Below, in pieces: positions 38,201 through 46,634 of a stretch of DNA of 64,000 bases. This stretch comes from Owenia fusiformis (Eukaryota; Annelida; Polychaeta; Sabellida; Oweniidae): NCBI GenBank assembly GCA_903813345.2, contig CAIIXF020000007.1, positions 16,786,714 to 16,850,713 of the forward strand, written 5' to 3'. Positions within the stretch are counted from its first letter, which is position 1. Each line of letters opens with the position of its first letter. The position numbers and the translations under genes were made by a program. The notes under the pieces were generated by a model. The model was given only the letters and a program-made list of their open reading frames with translations, did no database searches and was not told where the DNA came from.

Positions 38201-39670
38201 TGCAGAATCCCCGTCAGCAGAGCTAACATTATCACAGGACACTTGCTCCAGTACTTCCACCAACTGGGGACCAAGGATTGACTCCTTCATCTGCTTCAGC
38301 GTGTCACTATATGTCCCAGATATATGGTTCTCCAAGGATGGCGATGTACTTTTCCTATTGTGCTTTGATTTATGTGTTTTTCTCGTGGCACCAATTTCAA
38401 TTCCAGTTGAGGAATACTGTACTTCTGGAATTTGATTTTCCATTTTGGATGGTATATTTTTCGCATTACCGTCAATGTGGGTGTTTTTAATGTCTGTGTT
38501 ATGGCTATGAATAATAGGCCTATGGTGGACATGGTCACGCCGCGATATAGAGCATGCATGTTTCCGTGGTTCATCATCAGAAAATGAGTGATGATTTTTG
38601 TCTCTTGGTGAACTTGATTGGTCTATCAATATCTTTGGCACAGTAGGATTACCTGATGCATTATGGGTACATTCCTGATTTTGGATATGGCGTCTATTTA
38701 GTGCTTTCTCCACATTATCTATTGTATCAAAAACACAAGATTGATCTTGAGCACATAAATCAGATTGGTTATGGTGCTTACGAAATTCACTAAAACTTGG
38801 AATGTGAAAACGTGAAAGGACGGACTGTGTGTCTTTGGTGCTATTCCTGGTAAAGGATTTAAAATTGGACGGATTTGATTCCTGATTCTTAGACTGAGAA
38901 TCAACTGATTGTTTAATATCTGGTGGAGTATACTTATCATTAGAAATTGCTTCAGGTTTTGATAAATTCTCTCGAGTTCTCAGATCAACTAAACTCCCAT
39001 AATGCCTCATTCCTGGCAAATTAGGTTTATCCCTTGGCAATCCAGAATCACTCGCATGATGAGTTAATCCATATTTTGATGTAATACTATGAGGTTCATT
39101 AGATCCGTACTTCTCTTGATTATTAATTAATTGATCATGTACATTCCGGTCAGAAATCAATGATTTAATGGGACCACTTTTCTGTCTATGGGGGGCCGGA
39201 TTCACCTTTGATTTCAATAAAGATCGATTGGTTTTATTATCCCCAATATCTGGATTATAAAACTCAGTAGGGGATTCACAGGGTGACTTTGGCTGAAGAT
39301 ATTTTCTGATCATAGGGTTGCTTAGAATTGATTCAATCCTTGGCGATGTTCTTTTTGATATCTCAGTCTCATCTCCAGGACTTTGTAAGCTGGGGGGACT
39401 TTGTGCACTAGATCTTTCAATGTATGGCCTTTCTTGATCTAATTCCTCCTCAGCAGAAGTAGTCGATCTGCTCCTGGTAAGATGTTTTGAAAATATCTTT
39501 GAGGATGTTTTGGGATCTGAATTTGATCTTGATATTTGGTCTCTTTTTGTTTCATCCAATGATAGTTTCCCATATTTTAGTCTATACTCCTTAAGGTAAT
39601 CTCGACCTGTACTAGGAGAGGTACTTATATTTTGAGTATCAACCTTTCCAATCTCCCTTTGACGATGCAT
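11212..39670 (-). CDS. Rho guanine nucleotide exchange factor (DH domain), 3' end not found
   Basis: Nine phase-consistent exons: 39670-38189, 38040-37701, 37535-37342, 36316-36236, 30201-30112, 29571-29386, 21847-21465, 11822-11708, 11295-11212. They give 985 residues so far. Residues 1-~730 are Ser/Asn/Lys-rich and low in hydrophobics, so probably disordered. A CX2C...CX2C pair (CDDC 733-736, CKKC 758-761) forms a likely zinc ribbon. The DH (RhoGEF) domain runs from about 769 to 957: ETIQEIVSTELSYGRDLK, FEKYCVNQSAA, then MRPVQRIMKYPLLL split over exons 7 and 8. DH domains load GTP on Rho-family GTPases. A basic tail follows (KLKRRSSSTKK). No PH domain was found, so 3' exons are missing or unrecognised. 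The start is the first ATG (39670); an upstream GTG in the same frame is not used. Two genes on the plus strand sit in its introns. I do not recognise the subfamily. Confidence 0.8.
12301..12360 (+). repeat. Dispersed repeat, internally deleted copy
   Basis: ACAAGGCATTAACAT and TGTCACCACC open this copy, followed by CCATTTGTTACAGATGCTGA and then directly ACAATATG. Fuller copies in the window are at 29621-29743 and 40856-40984, and one interrupted by a CACTA element is at 14886-15005 plus 16628-16660. The family is about 125 bp with no coding potential; it may be a SINE or MITE. Confidence 0.6.
12525..12533 (+). promoter_or_regulatory. TATA box of the FAD oxidase gene (candidate)
   Basis: TATATAAAA lies 43 bp before the ATG at 12568. 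A start site about 30 bp downstream would give a very short 5' leader. The region is AT-rich, so chance occurrence is possible. Confidence 0.4.
12568..20115 (+). CDS. Secreted berberine-bridge-like FAD-linked oxidase
   Basis: Eight exons, all GT-AG and in phase: 12568-12826, 13153-13376, 14607-14784, 16750-16897, 17995-18161, 18774-18914, 19356-19517, 19775-20115. They give 539 residues. The protein starts with a signal peptide (MLSLGYVSLATVVCVALS); a second in-frame ATG at 12556 is possible. The FAD-binding part has SGHDFAG with His110, where this family attaches flavin, and GWTLGGGHS at 181-189. The cysteine that gives a second flavin link in plant enzymes appears as Ala174. The C-terminus is the BBE motif: VYYNEPD, FWGSNYARL, YDPDGYFRC. 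The family oxidises sugars or alkaloid-like substrates with O2; the substrate here is unknown. The gene lies inside an intron of the RhoGEF gene on the other strand. Exon 2 ends in the 54-bp splice-donor array, and intron 3 holds a CACTA element. Confidence 0.9.
13339..14440 (+). repeat. 54-bp minisatellite duplicating exon 2 end and splice donor
   Basis: The last ~38 bp of exon 2 (GAGCCAGCATGTAACATGGG to GCTGAG) and the donor GTAAGT are repeated about 20 times at a 54-bp period, with a partial 21st unit at 14427. Copies differ at a few sites, mainly in the linker (TATATAGCAAGCT, TTTATAGCAAGCT, TTTATTGCGAGCT). One unit, at 14029-14040, has a 6-bp insertion. Almost every unit keeps GCTGAG|GTAAGT. 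Because 54 is a multiple of three, the minus strand shows long repeated-peptide ORFs, which are artefacts. Confidence 0.95.
14886..15005 (+). repeat. Dispersed repeat split by a CACTA insertion
   Basis: ATTAACATCCAAAATGTC through TTGGAGGCCATA matches the family at 29621-29743. The match resumes at 16628 with ATAACAATATGTCACCACTT after the CACTA element. The repeat was therefore there first. Confidence 0.7.
15006..16627. mobile_element. CACTA/EnSpm-type non-autonomous element
   Basis: The element begins CACTAGGGCAGAGC and ends GCTCTGCCCTAGTG, and is flanked by ATA on both sides (15003-15005 and 16628-16630). Both ends carry many subterminal copies of a short phrase, roughly TGTACTGAAAAATATACT. 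They span about 15030-15370 at the left and 16240-16600 at the right, in both orientations. CACTA start, 3-bp duplication and subterminal repeats are hallmarks of the CACTA/EnSpm superfamily. No transposase is seen. The interior includes a ~110-bp-spaced direct duplication (around 15838 and 15950) and a G17/C17 hairpin at about 16035-16100. It sits in intron 3 of the FAD oxidase. Confidence 0.8.
17416..17833. mobile_element. Full-length palindromic foldback element
   Basis: Nearly the whole 418 bp is one inverted repeat: ACGCGGTCCTAAC, TTGAATTTTTGACCTAC and CTCATACTGCACC at the left return inverted at the right. The centre is an almost perfect hairpin, GGTCCCCAGCTGT/ACAGCTGGGGACC, around AGAAGGCCTTCT. 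It lies in intron 4 of the FAD oxidase and has no ORF of its own. Confidence 0.8.
18255..18391. mobile_element. Foldback hairpin element
   Basis: The two arms of ~60 bp share TATAGAC, AGCAGGGGT, TCGAATACACCCC and GGGCTAGGCACAAA, inverted around a short loop TTTTCTTCGAAAGC. It lies in intron 5 of the FAD oxidase. A second small hairpin (CTGGGTTAT/ATAACCCAG) is at about 18489-18517. Confidence 0.75.
20116..21464. other. FAD oxidase 3' UTR and RhoGEF intron DNA
   Basis: AATAAA at 20167-20172, 52 bp after the stop codon, is a likely polyadenylation signal for the FAD oxidase. The remaining 1.3 kb is AT-rich intron of the RhoGEF gene with a C15-type run near 20736 and no supported exon. Confidence 0.5.
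23126..28846 (+). CDS. Cysteine-rich protein of unknown family (partial model)
   Basis: Three candidate exons on the plus strand. (a) 23126-23188, acceptor TGTGTGCAG and donor AGG|GTAATA, encodes a basic helix (SLVKLRRRSSLLRSEVERMQ). (b) 27765-27892, donor CC|GTAAGTAA, encodes an acidic stretch and then FCEQMNLCTTCETAIKDCP. (c) 28363-28846, acceptor ATATTCAG, is a 161-codon open frame ending in TAA. Exon (c) has a Thr-rich segment (TPTITTNTSTTTS) followed by paired cysteines (HCSCLAPL, FNEPCACYKPP). Phases a-b-c agree, though exon (a) is the weakest. AATAAA signals follow at about 29126 and 29151. An alternative acceptor at 28335 for exon (c) would give a short, early-stopping frame. No family is recognised. 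The gene lies inside a 7.5-kb RhoGEF intron on the opposite strand. The 5' end and signal peptide, if any, were not found. Confidence 0.5.
24418..24557. mobile_element. Foldback element
   Basis: TTAAGCCC at the left and GGGCTTAA at the right bracket inverted arms sharing TGTAGAATGACCATTCCTT. About 140 bp in all, in RhoGEF intron DNA, non-coding. Confidence 0.7.
24641..24754. mobile_element. Foldback element
   Basis: Inverted arms share CCTTGCCCAAGT and TTTTACTTAT and are separated by about 30 bp. It lies 80 bp from the foldback at 24418-24557 but does not share its sequence. Confidence 0.65.
25288..27471. mobile_element. Element bracketed by inverted CTCAACCC repeats
   Basis: The left end reads ATCTCAACCCCAAGCCAACT and the right end reads inverted as ATCTCAACCCCAAGTCAGCT, with similar flanking words outside (GTAGTA at 25282 and 27471). 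The left end expands into the CTCAACCC minisatellite. The interior, 25.8-27.4 kb, is AT-rich. It holds a TGGACCACCCTGTATA phrase at about 26258-26273, similar to ends of mariner-like elements. No transposase is seen. Confidence 0.45.
25311..25779 (+). repeat. CTCAACCC minisatellite
   Basis: Tandem variants of AACTCAACCCCAAGTC alternate with TTGAGTCAACCCGAGTAA, so the order-2 unit is about 62 bp and contains its own short inversion (CTCAACCCCAAGTTGAG). There are roughly 30 copies of the 8-mer. Non-coding. Confidence 0.9.
29621..29743 (+). repeat. Dispersed ~125-bp repeat, fullest copy
   Basis: Runs from ACAAGGCATTAACATG to GTCAACACTTGTGGTGGTGACA. Its GGAGACCATAACAATATG segment is uninterrupted and serves as the empty site for the CACTA insertion at 15006. 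Confidence 0.7.
30501..30740. mobile_element. PIF/Harbinger-like MITE
   Basis: The 240-bp element has ~55-bp terminal inverted repeats starting GGGGAGGCATCAAAAG and including CTAAATAAATCTAGTTT. TTA flanks both ends (30498-30500 and 30741-30743). A TTA duplication with G-rich ends fits PIF/Harbinger. The interior has a C13 run. It lies in a RhoGEF intron. Confidence 0.75.
31078..31198. mobile_element. Short mariner-type MITE
   Basis: The ends CGAGGAGTGATTAATAGGTA and (inverted) CGAGGGGTGATCAATAAGTA are flanked by TA. CGAGGG-GATCA ends and a TA duplication fit Tc1/mariner. 121 bp, non-coding. Confidence 0.65.
32815..33235. repeat. Cluster of degenerate GTCCCA-type words
   Basis: Words such as GAGTCCCAC, AAGTCCCACCATGCC and ATGGGGCTTCATGGGG recur about 20 times, first mostly on one strand and then on the other. 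TCCCACCATGCC opens (32847) and closes (33226) the cluster in the same orientation. Spacing is irregular and no unit length is clear. Confidence 0.5.
33478..34060. repeat. Two-orientation cluster of CACCTGCGGTATATG motifs
   Basis: About a dozen variants of ATATTCACCTGCGGTATATG lie at 33490-33590 and 33840-34055, in both orientations. A 240-bp AT-rich gap lies between the two groups. Many copies hold the E-box CACCTG. Neighbouring copies form TATGGCATATTCCGCAAGTG-like mirror or inverted joins. Confidence 0.7.
34569..34816. mobile_element. Short element with GGCGTAGCCAG ends
   Basis: It starts GGGGCGTAGCCAG and ends CTGGCTAAGCCTATG, with G7-8 runs just inside. A similar right end (GTGCAACC...CCCCTGGCTACGCCTATG) is at 62725-62785. 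Inserted in the interior of the 4.5-kb element. hAT-like by its end sequence only. Confidence 0.5.
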
Positions 39671-42600
39671 CTTCACACTAACCAGTGGTCAGGTGAACTT
39701 TCACGCTAGCCTTTACTATGTTATTTCTTGGTTGTACCTTAACTCCCTTATCCCGGCTATGTTATGCACTTTTGGGTTTACTTATTTCTTAAGCACTTAC
39801 ATTTTTGTTTTATGTAGTTGATATGGTGATTATTTCAAAATATAATTCCATTTATTTCTGAACATTTTTTTCGTTTCTTCATTGTGTAAACAATCCAGTA
39901 TATGCCAACACCAGGATTCTAACCGGTCCCTTACTTACATATTGTGTAACTCTGCGTATACATATTTTACCAGCCTATTCATCAATCACGTCTCTTACAT
40001 GTATTAATTCCAATAATCCCATAAGGCTACTAGATTATGCAAATAACACGCCATATATACAAAGACTTCCTATGAAGGTTAAATTCCTTTTCAGTTAATC
40101 TTTATTCCTTTAATTTATCAAAGACTTGAGCCCTTTAAACCATTACCAATCAGCATGTAACATTATTCTTTTGTGAAAACTTCCTCATCCTGAAAATATA
40201 ATATACAATACATGACATGCAAGTATAGATCAACTTAAACTGCAGTCAAATACTGTGAGTTGTACCATCATACGAATCCTCAACCATTTTAATGACTTTT
40301 ATCATAAACATCATTTTCTCTATTGCTGTCAATATCCTTGTGTTGCTCTCAACTCTGCTTAAACCATCATTTATGAACAAGAGAATTTAAACTGAAACCA
40401 CACATCAACTCATCATTTATGTGTATATTTCCCTGATGAAATCTAGCATCTTTGAATTTAAAATGACACCACTTTGATCAGTGAAATGCACAATTGAATA
40501 TTAAAACAACTAAATTCTAAAATGAACAGCTATCACTTACAAGCTTACAGACTACGCTATTGAACTCACATTGTGAACCTGATAGGAAAATATTAGTGTC
40601 GTTATAACGCTTCAGGCATTTTCATGCTTAAAGGTAGAAGAATCAATAGCCTCATTTCTGAAGTGGTCTGTATGCATTCACTACAATTAATAACTCAAAC
40701 AATACAAATAAATACCTCAAATGGAAACAAACGCAACTCTGCAGTCTTAATAAATGAATGTTCGTGACATATACAATTATATTGCTCTTTTTATTGGATA
40801 ATGTTCTACTTTATTTTGTTCATCGAGCAATATATCAGAGCAATCAGAAAACATAACAAGGCATTAACATCCAAAATGTTACCAACTGCTATTTGTTACA
40901 GACGCCTACTGCCAAACCCCGAACACTAGTCACTGAATAGCGTCCACATGAAGTAACAATATGTCACCACTTCTGGTGGTGACAGGGATCAGATATATCC
41001 TAATTGTACTTGTCTTTACGTATTAGATAAACAAACAACATGAGGGAGGGAATTCATTTGAAGAGAGAAAAGAATAAAATATATTTTAATTCCATGCTTT
41101 AACACAAATATATATACATTAATAAAATGAATATTTACAGCAGTTGAAAATAATATGTTCGTCAAATAAAACTATGATAAAAAATATACAGCCAGCATAG
41201 TTTATGTTATGTCTTCAAATCCATAGAAACCATTCTTCATAGAATAATGCGATTATAATCTCTCATGAAGGATAGGCTTGACATTGATTATCTTCCAAGA
41301 ATGAAATGAAAAGAAATAAACTGTTGTCAATTGTCATATTATGCTTTATTCAACAAAAGTAAATGGATCATTCATCTCAGTAAACAGGATCCCATGAATT
41401 ATTCCTCCATGGATCAAATACCATTCATCCTTATAGCTTCACTCTTTGATAACTCATAATACAACACTTCATAATCCATAAAATATTCAGATAAATCACC
41501 TTGAAGTAAATTAACATTGGATCTCTTGATTAGAAGTCAAAATCTGGGAAATAAACATGGAATAAAGGTCACATATGTGAAGTTTATACAGTCTAAAGTT
41601 TAGCATGTGATAATGTGACAATTTAGATTTTTGATTAGCAATTGTTAAGAAAGATCAGGATGTTTGGTGATATTTCAAATGAGAGTAAATGTGCAGAGAA
41701 CTTGCTTCTGTGACAGCAAGTTAATTAAAAACATTCTAAATCCACAGGGTACAGTGAAATATTCATGTTTTGTTTTCTTATGTGAATACGCCAGTATAGC
41801 ACAAATGTTATGTTTAGCTCAAACATTTTATTTTGTCAGTTTGCCTTGATATATTTTTCCATTTAAAATCAAAATTCAGTTTTGGTTTGCATTTATGTAT
41901 TATTAATAGTATTTGTTGTTTTCCTTTATGTATTTCATCCTATCATCTCTTTAAATAAAGGAACATTTAAAAAATTTGATTTCATGAGTTTTAAAAAATT
42001 GAGACTTGTTTTGAAAATTATAATACTCCTATTCGCGATAAGAGTTCAGGTGGTAATTTACATAAATATCTCCCACGATGCATCGCTTTGGAAGGGACAA
42101 ATTTTCATTGGCCCGCCGAACAAGTCGAGTACTCTGAACGTTTCTCAGCTTCTGATCTTCCATCAGCCCTCAAGCATAGATATATGATCCCATCTATTCA
42201 ATAATCAGAAAGATAATCAGAGATTCAAAGTAACATTATTCATATTTTTCGATCTTCGATGACGTCTGAGCAATTTCTGGGAAATGAGTGACGTCATTCG
42301 AATTGGATGGCATTTTCAACTATAGATTTCTTTGGAATTGATTTCTTTGATTATAGTTCAAAAAGCCTTGTTATATATCTTAATTACATACATACCTATC
42401 ATTTGTGCAAATGCAACTCTACATAAATGTTTAATAGAGTCGCAGTGCGGCATTGAAAATAGCACCACTGTGTAATCCAATGGGAAAGGAACCCGGATGT
42501 AGACGAAGTTGAACCATTAATGAGAGCTCTACAAATGGGAGGTAACTAAACTGAACTAAACCAAACGTTATCGAGTATTGGAGTATTGTATTACATTTTT

Positions 42601-43796
42601 ACCCCTTGGGGCCAGGACCCCAGAGGCAGCAGCCCCCCACTCCAACTAAAATGCAGATAATTTTTTAAATTCTTGATGTGATTTTACCTGTTAATTCTGC
42701 CTTCTTGCAGAGATTGCCCCAACTTCATTTTAACGAAATATAAACTGAAACTCATGAGAAATGCTTCATGCATACAATGGAATTGAGCCTTGGAGACATT
42801 TATTTTGGTAAACATAATTTACACAGCATATTTCTCAGCAGTTTTGGGAGAATTAGGGATATTAAATGTTACAATTCAAGAAAATAAGCCAAATACACAA
42901 CTTTTCAATTATCTTTTGCAAGCACCATAACTCTTTTTATTCTAGTAAATTAGTCACCAGACAAGGGAAAAATCAATAGCCAGGATATTTGCAGGTAGTC
43001 TCGTTTGGTTCAGTGGATAAGCTGTGCTTGCATGCCTGTATCTGATTATTCAATATAATTAAGGGGAGGGTTGTTTAAAATTATTTTTGTCCTTTGTGTG
43101 ACCCAGGGTCTTCAACTTAAAGTCATTTGTAAGAAAATGAGCCCTTTGCAACATGATAGGAAAAAGATGCTGTGATTTTATAACGCAAACGTTTTACTCA
43201 GACACATAATTTGACAAGATTCTGTTAGAAATAAGCTTTGAATCGAGAGATGTTCATGATTGATATCCGAATTATTCCATCGCACAGTCCATGTTTTGAA
43301 AGAAGTAATGATGGTACAGATTGTTTTACCTTTACTACCACAATATATTGATCTAGCAAATACCATTTTGTGCTGAATTTGTATTTTATTTCCATCCACA
43401 AACCCTGGAGCCTGGGAAGGTGGAGTTTTTGTGTCACCCTGTATATGTTTGTGGTTACCCTTAACTTCAATGAATAAGAAAAGTGAAGTCCATGTGCAAA
43501 GTTATATGATGGTTAAAGGAAGAATATAAATAATATCGTTTTAAATTTTTATATATTTGATATGTCATAGTACAGGGTACAAAGTTGATCAATACAGGGT
43601 GCAAGGAATGTAAATTGTTCAATAGTACAGGGAGCAAGAAAGTAAGCTGATTATACACAATGATTCGCTGGTTTTATACCAAAACAGTATCATCATTTTT
43701 GTGGGAAAGTATAAACACAAAATGCATCTATGTGGTATAAAGAACAAAAACAGAGTATAAGGCACATGGTGAACAAGATCGTACTTAAAACACAGC
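39671..43796. other. Gene-free DNA upstream of the RhoGEF start
   Basis: No exon is supported. A copy of the ~125-bp dispersed repeat lies at 40856-40984. A perfect TGACGTCA (about 42290) and a TGACGTCT (about 42260) 30 bp away resemble CREB/ATF sites and might belong to a promoter, but no transcription start can be shown. GTGTCACCCTGTATAT at 43432-43447 resembles a mariner-type end. At about 43565-43635, TACAGGG[T/A][G/A]CAA recurs three times. Confidence 0.4.
40856..40984 (+). repeat. Dispersed ~125-bp repeat, diverged copy
   Basis: AACAAGGCATTAACATCC, TTTGTTACAGACGCC and ACAATATGTCACCACTTC follow the same order as in the copy at 29621-29743. Confidence 0.65.
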
Positions 43797-44511
43797 AGTG
43801 TGGACTTGATGGCCCAAAAAGCGAGATAGCCGCCGGAATGTTAATCAGTTGAAGAACATCTTACCATGTAAAGTGTAAAAAATTGAAATAAATCTGTTAA
43901 ATTGTTTTCCTGGAATTGCGATGACAAGATTTATATAAAAACTTCCTAGATGGCCACCAGAATTCAAGATGGCCGCCAAAAAGTTAATCAGCTCTAGATC
44001 TTCTACCATGTACTTTGTGTGAAAATTTGAAGTAAATCCGTTTGGTTCTCCTGAAATCGCAATGACAAGATTAATCTAAAAACTTCAAAGATGGCCACCA
44101 GAATGCAAGATGGCCATCGGAAAAATAATTAGCTCTAGGACTTCTTACCATGTAACATGTGTGAACATTTGAAGTAAATCTGTTCAGTGGTTTTCATGGA
44201 ATCGCAATGACAAGATTTATTAAAAAACTTTCAAGATGGCCGCAAAAATGCAAGATGGCCGCTAAAAAGTTAATCAGCTATAGAACTTCTTACCATGTAA
44301 AATATGTGAAAAGTTGAAGTAAATCCGTTTGGTTTTCTTGAAATCATGATGACAAGATTTATCTTTAAACTTCCAAGATGGCCGCCAGAATGCAAGATGG
44401 CCACCAAAAAAATAATGAGGTCTAGGACTCTTTACCATATAACATGTGTGAACATTTGAAGTACATCTGTTACGTGGTTTTTCTGGAATCGGGATGACAA
44501 TATGTTGAAAT
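43797..44511 (+). repeat. ~143-bp tandem satellite (AAGATGGCCGCC family)
   Basis: ATGACAAGAT recurs at 43921, 44062, 44207 and 44349, periods of 141, 145 and 142 bp. Each unit has AAGATGGCC twice about 20 bp apart, then TTAATCAGCTCTAG, TTACCATGTAA and TTGAAGTAAATC. About five units. A much older array of the same family is at 4975-5510. Confidence 0.9.
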
Positions 44512-44937
44512 ACCCTGGGGCCACTGTCAGGCTACCCCGTTGACATTGCCCCTCTTTACCAGTAGTGCAGGCTTGTTGCTGTGCACTGGGGACCTTTTAC
44601 ATTAAAACATAGATCTATATTAAAAACACACCTATTTAATTGCAGTTATTGACATAGGCATAGTATGATGATTTAAAACTACTTAGACTGTCACAGTCTA
44701 AGATGTCACCAGGTAGAGTGGGGCTAGAGTGTTCCATTTAGCTATTGTCCTAGGGAAATAGCTAAATTTGTATGCATCCGTTCTAGTTGATGGTTGTATG
44801 AACTTAGAAGGATGATACAACCTAGTGTTGGTATTGATCTGTTGGCGGAAGTATGGAGGCACGTCGATTAGTCTATATCCAATAGACTGAACTTCCTGAG
44901 AATTCAGTCTATTGATCATTATGTCTCTCCTGTGGGA
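44512..44937 (-). mobile_element. 5'-truncated non-LTR retrotransposon, 3' end
   Basis: The minus strand encodes the end of an ORF2: VPPYFRQQINTNTRLYHPSK then RTDAYKFSYFPRTIAKWNTL, the usual C-terminal RTD-Y-SFFPRTI-WN pattern of CR1/L2/Jockey-like LINEs. A ~180-bp 3' UTR ending in CCTGACAGTGGCCCCAGGG follows. The element abuts the satellite at 43797-44511. Confidence 0.75.
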
Positions 44938-45235
44938 AAAAACAGGAAATTTCCAGCACACAATTATCAATTTTAGGAAACTTCACTTCCAAAAAATAAG
45001 CGTTATAACAATTCAATTAAGTAGTAAGGTACAATTAAATGCTATAAAAAGTAACACAGCATATTGTCAAATGGAAATAAAGCTAGGAGAAGTTACAAAT
45101 ATGCAAATTAATTTACCCATTCGGCCATTTTGAATGGCACTTCCTATGTAAACAAATCATTTTCAATCCCATGTTTTAACATATGTGGGCTATAGTCTGA
45201 ATATTTTTATTCCAAATTTCAAAAAAAATTTCAGA

Positions 45236-46070
45236 CTAGAATTGTTTTCATGGCCTGAGTTCGTCGCTAACATGCTAAATATAAGAGTTAGCTGACGTTT
45301 GGGAGTCTGACTTACCTTCTAAAGGTTAGAACCCGAATCTTAATGAAACCATATCACCTTTGTTCCGTCGATGATGATGCATAAACACAGCATTCGATAG
45401 AAATTAGTGTAAATGCTTTTCCGACTTTTTCATTTTTCATCAATGTTGACTTCCGGGAAGGCGTTGTAGTTATCACGAAATAACGCATTGACCCTTGAAC
45501 TTTACTTTGTTGACGTGTCAACCAAGCATGTCTGGTGTGAAAATTAAAAGAATATTAAGCAATGTTCTACATCCGCCAAGCTAAGTGAAGTATCCAATAT
45601 TTAAAATTACCAATTTCAAGTGAAGTACACAACGAACGAAACTGCGTGATCTACACTCCCACTATTGGTCTGAACGAAATGCTACGTAGAAATATGGCCG
45701 TCTGCTGTATTAGTCGATTAATAGAGTAAGACCTGTTGGTGATGCTTTATAATTTAGACCAAAACATTGAAGAACAAACGAACCTGTAAATCGTGAAAAC
45801 AACGAACAAATATTCGCTTTTCACATATGTTCGGTAATTTTTCGTATTGAAACTTCCGGAACTTACAAGTAAATCATTCATTTTCACGGTCCATGATTTA
45901 CCTCTTGGATGTTGTGGCAAATGCTCCATGGTTGATGGAACAAAAAAGGTGATATGGTTTCATTAAGATTCGGGTTCTAACCTTTAGAAGGCAAGTCAGA
46001 CTCCCAAACGTCAGGTAACTCTTATATTTAGCATGTTAGCAACGAACTCAGGCCATATAAACAATTCTAG
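45236..46070. mobile_element. 835-bp element with ~145-bp terminal inverted repeats
   Basis: It begins CTAGAATTGTTTTCATGGCC, and the end is the inverted near-identical copy (CTAGAATTGTTTATATGGCC). The arms at about 45236-45380 and 45925-46070 differ at only a few positions, so the insertion is recent or conserved. The interior encodes nothing I recognise. It ends 565 bp before the UBA5 start codon. Confidence 0.75.
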
Positions 46071-46634
46071 AGGATAGATCTATATATAGTCTGGCACGTC
46101 GATGGCTGCTAGGTTCTGATTTCCTTTGTAGAAAAGGTAAACAGTGATAACCATCTACTTTGATTTCCAGTTAAAATTCTGACTTTCTAGGGGGCGTGCA
46201 CCCCCACGCCCCCGTCTTGAACCAGTAGTGGTCAATGACATGAGATGAGTGGAACTGTTTGAGTTGACAGTCAAACTTTGACTTGATAAGGGGTCCTTGA
46301 CAAGTTTATATTTGAAGTTCCATTCATGCATAGTCCAACATAATGATAGTTATGGAATAAGTAATACATACCTAGCGATACATCATAAAAGAAAGTCGTA
46401 CTGTAGAACGCATATCCCCCGGAACAGTGTTTATTTCTCACCCAAATATTTCAAACTTTTCACCATTTTAATCTCGTCTGAAGTCTCGTTCCAAACGCGA
46501 TTTCATTTCTTCACACTTCCGGTTAAAAAGTTTCACACAAACTCTAGCATATTGCAGTTATTTTCAAGAGCTAAACGCACATTTGACACATCACACAAGT
46601 CACAAACATATACTAAGACATTTTCGACCGAAAC

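Noticed and set aside
38181-39676. GTG at 39674-39676 as the RhoGEF start
   Set aside because: An ATG six bases later (39670) is the natural eukaryotic start in the same frame.
41882-42187. 101-residue plus-strand ORF
   Set aside because: Leucine/isoleucine-rich composition typical of AT-rich non-coding DNA; no splice sites, homology or neighbours support it.
43178-43470. Overlapping minus-strand ORFs near a GTGTCACCCTGTATAT end
   Set aside because: They may be transposon debris, but no transposase motif (DDE/D or HTH) could be seen in either frame.
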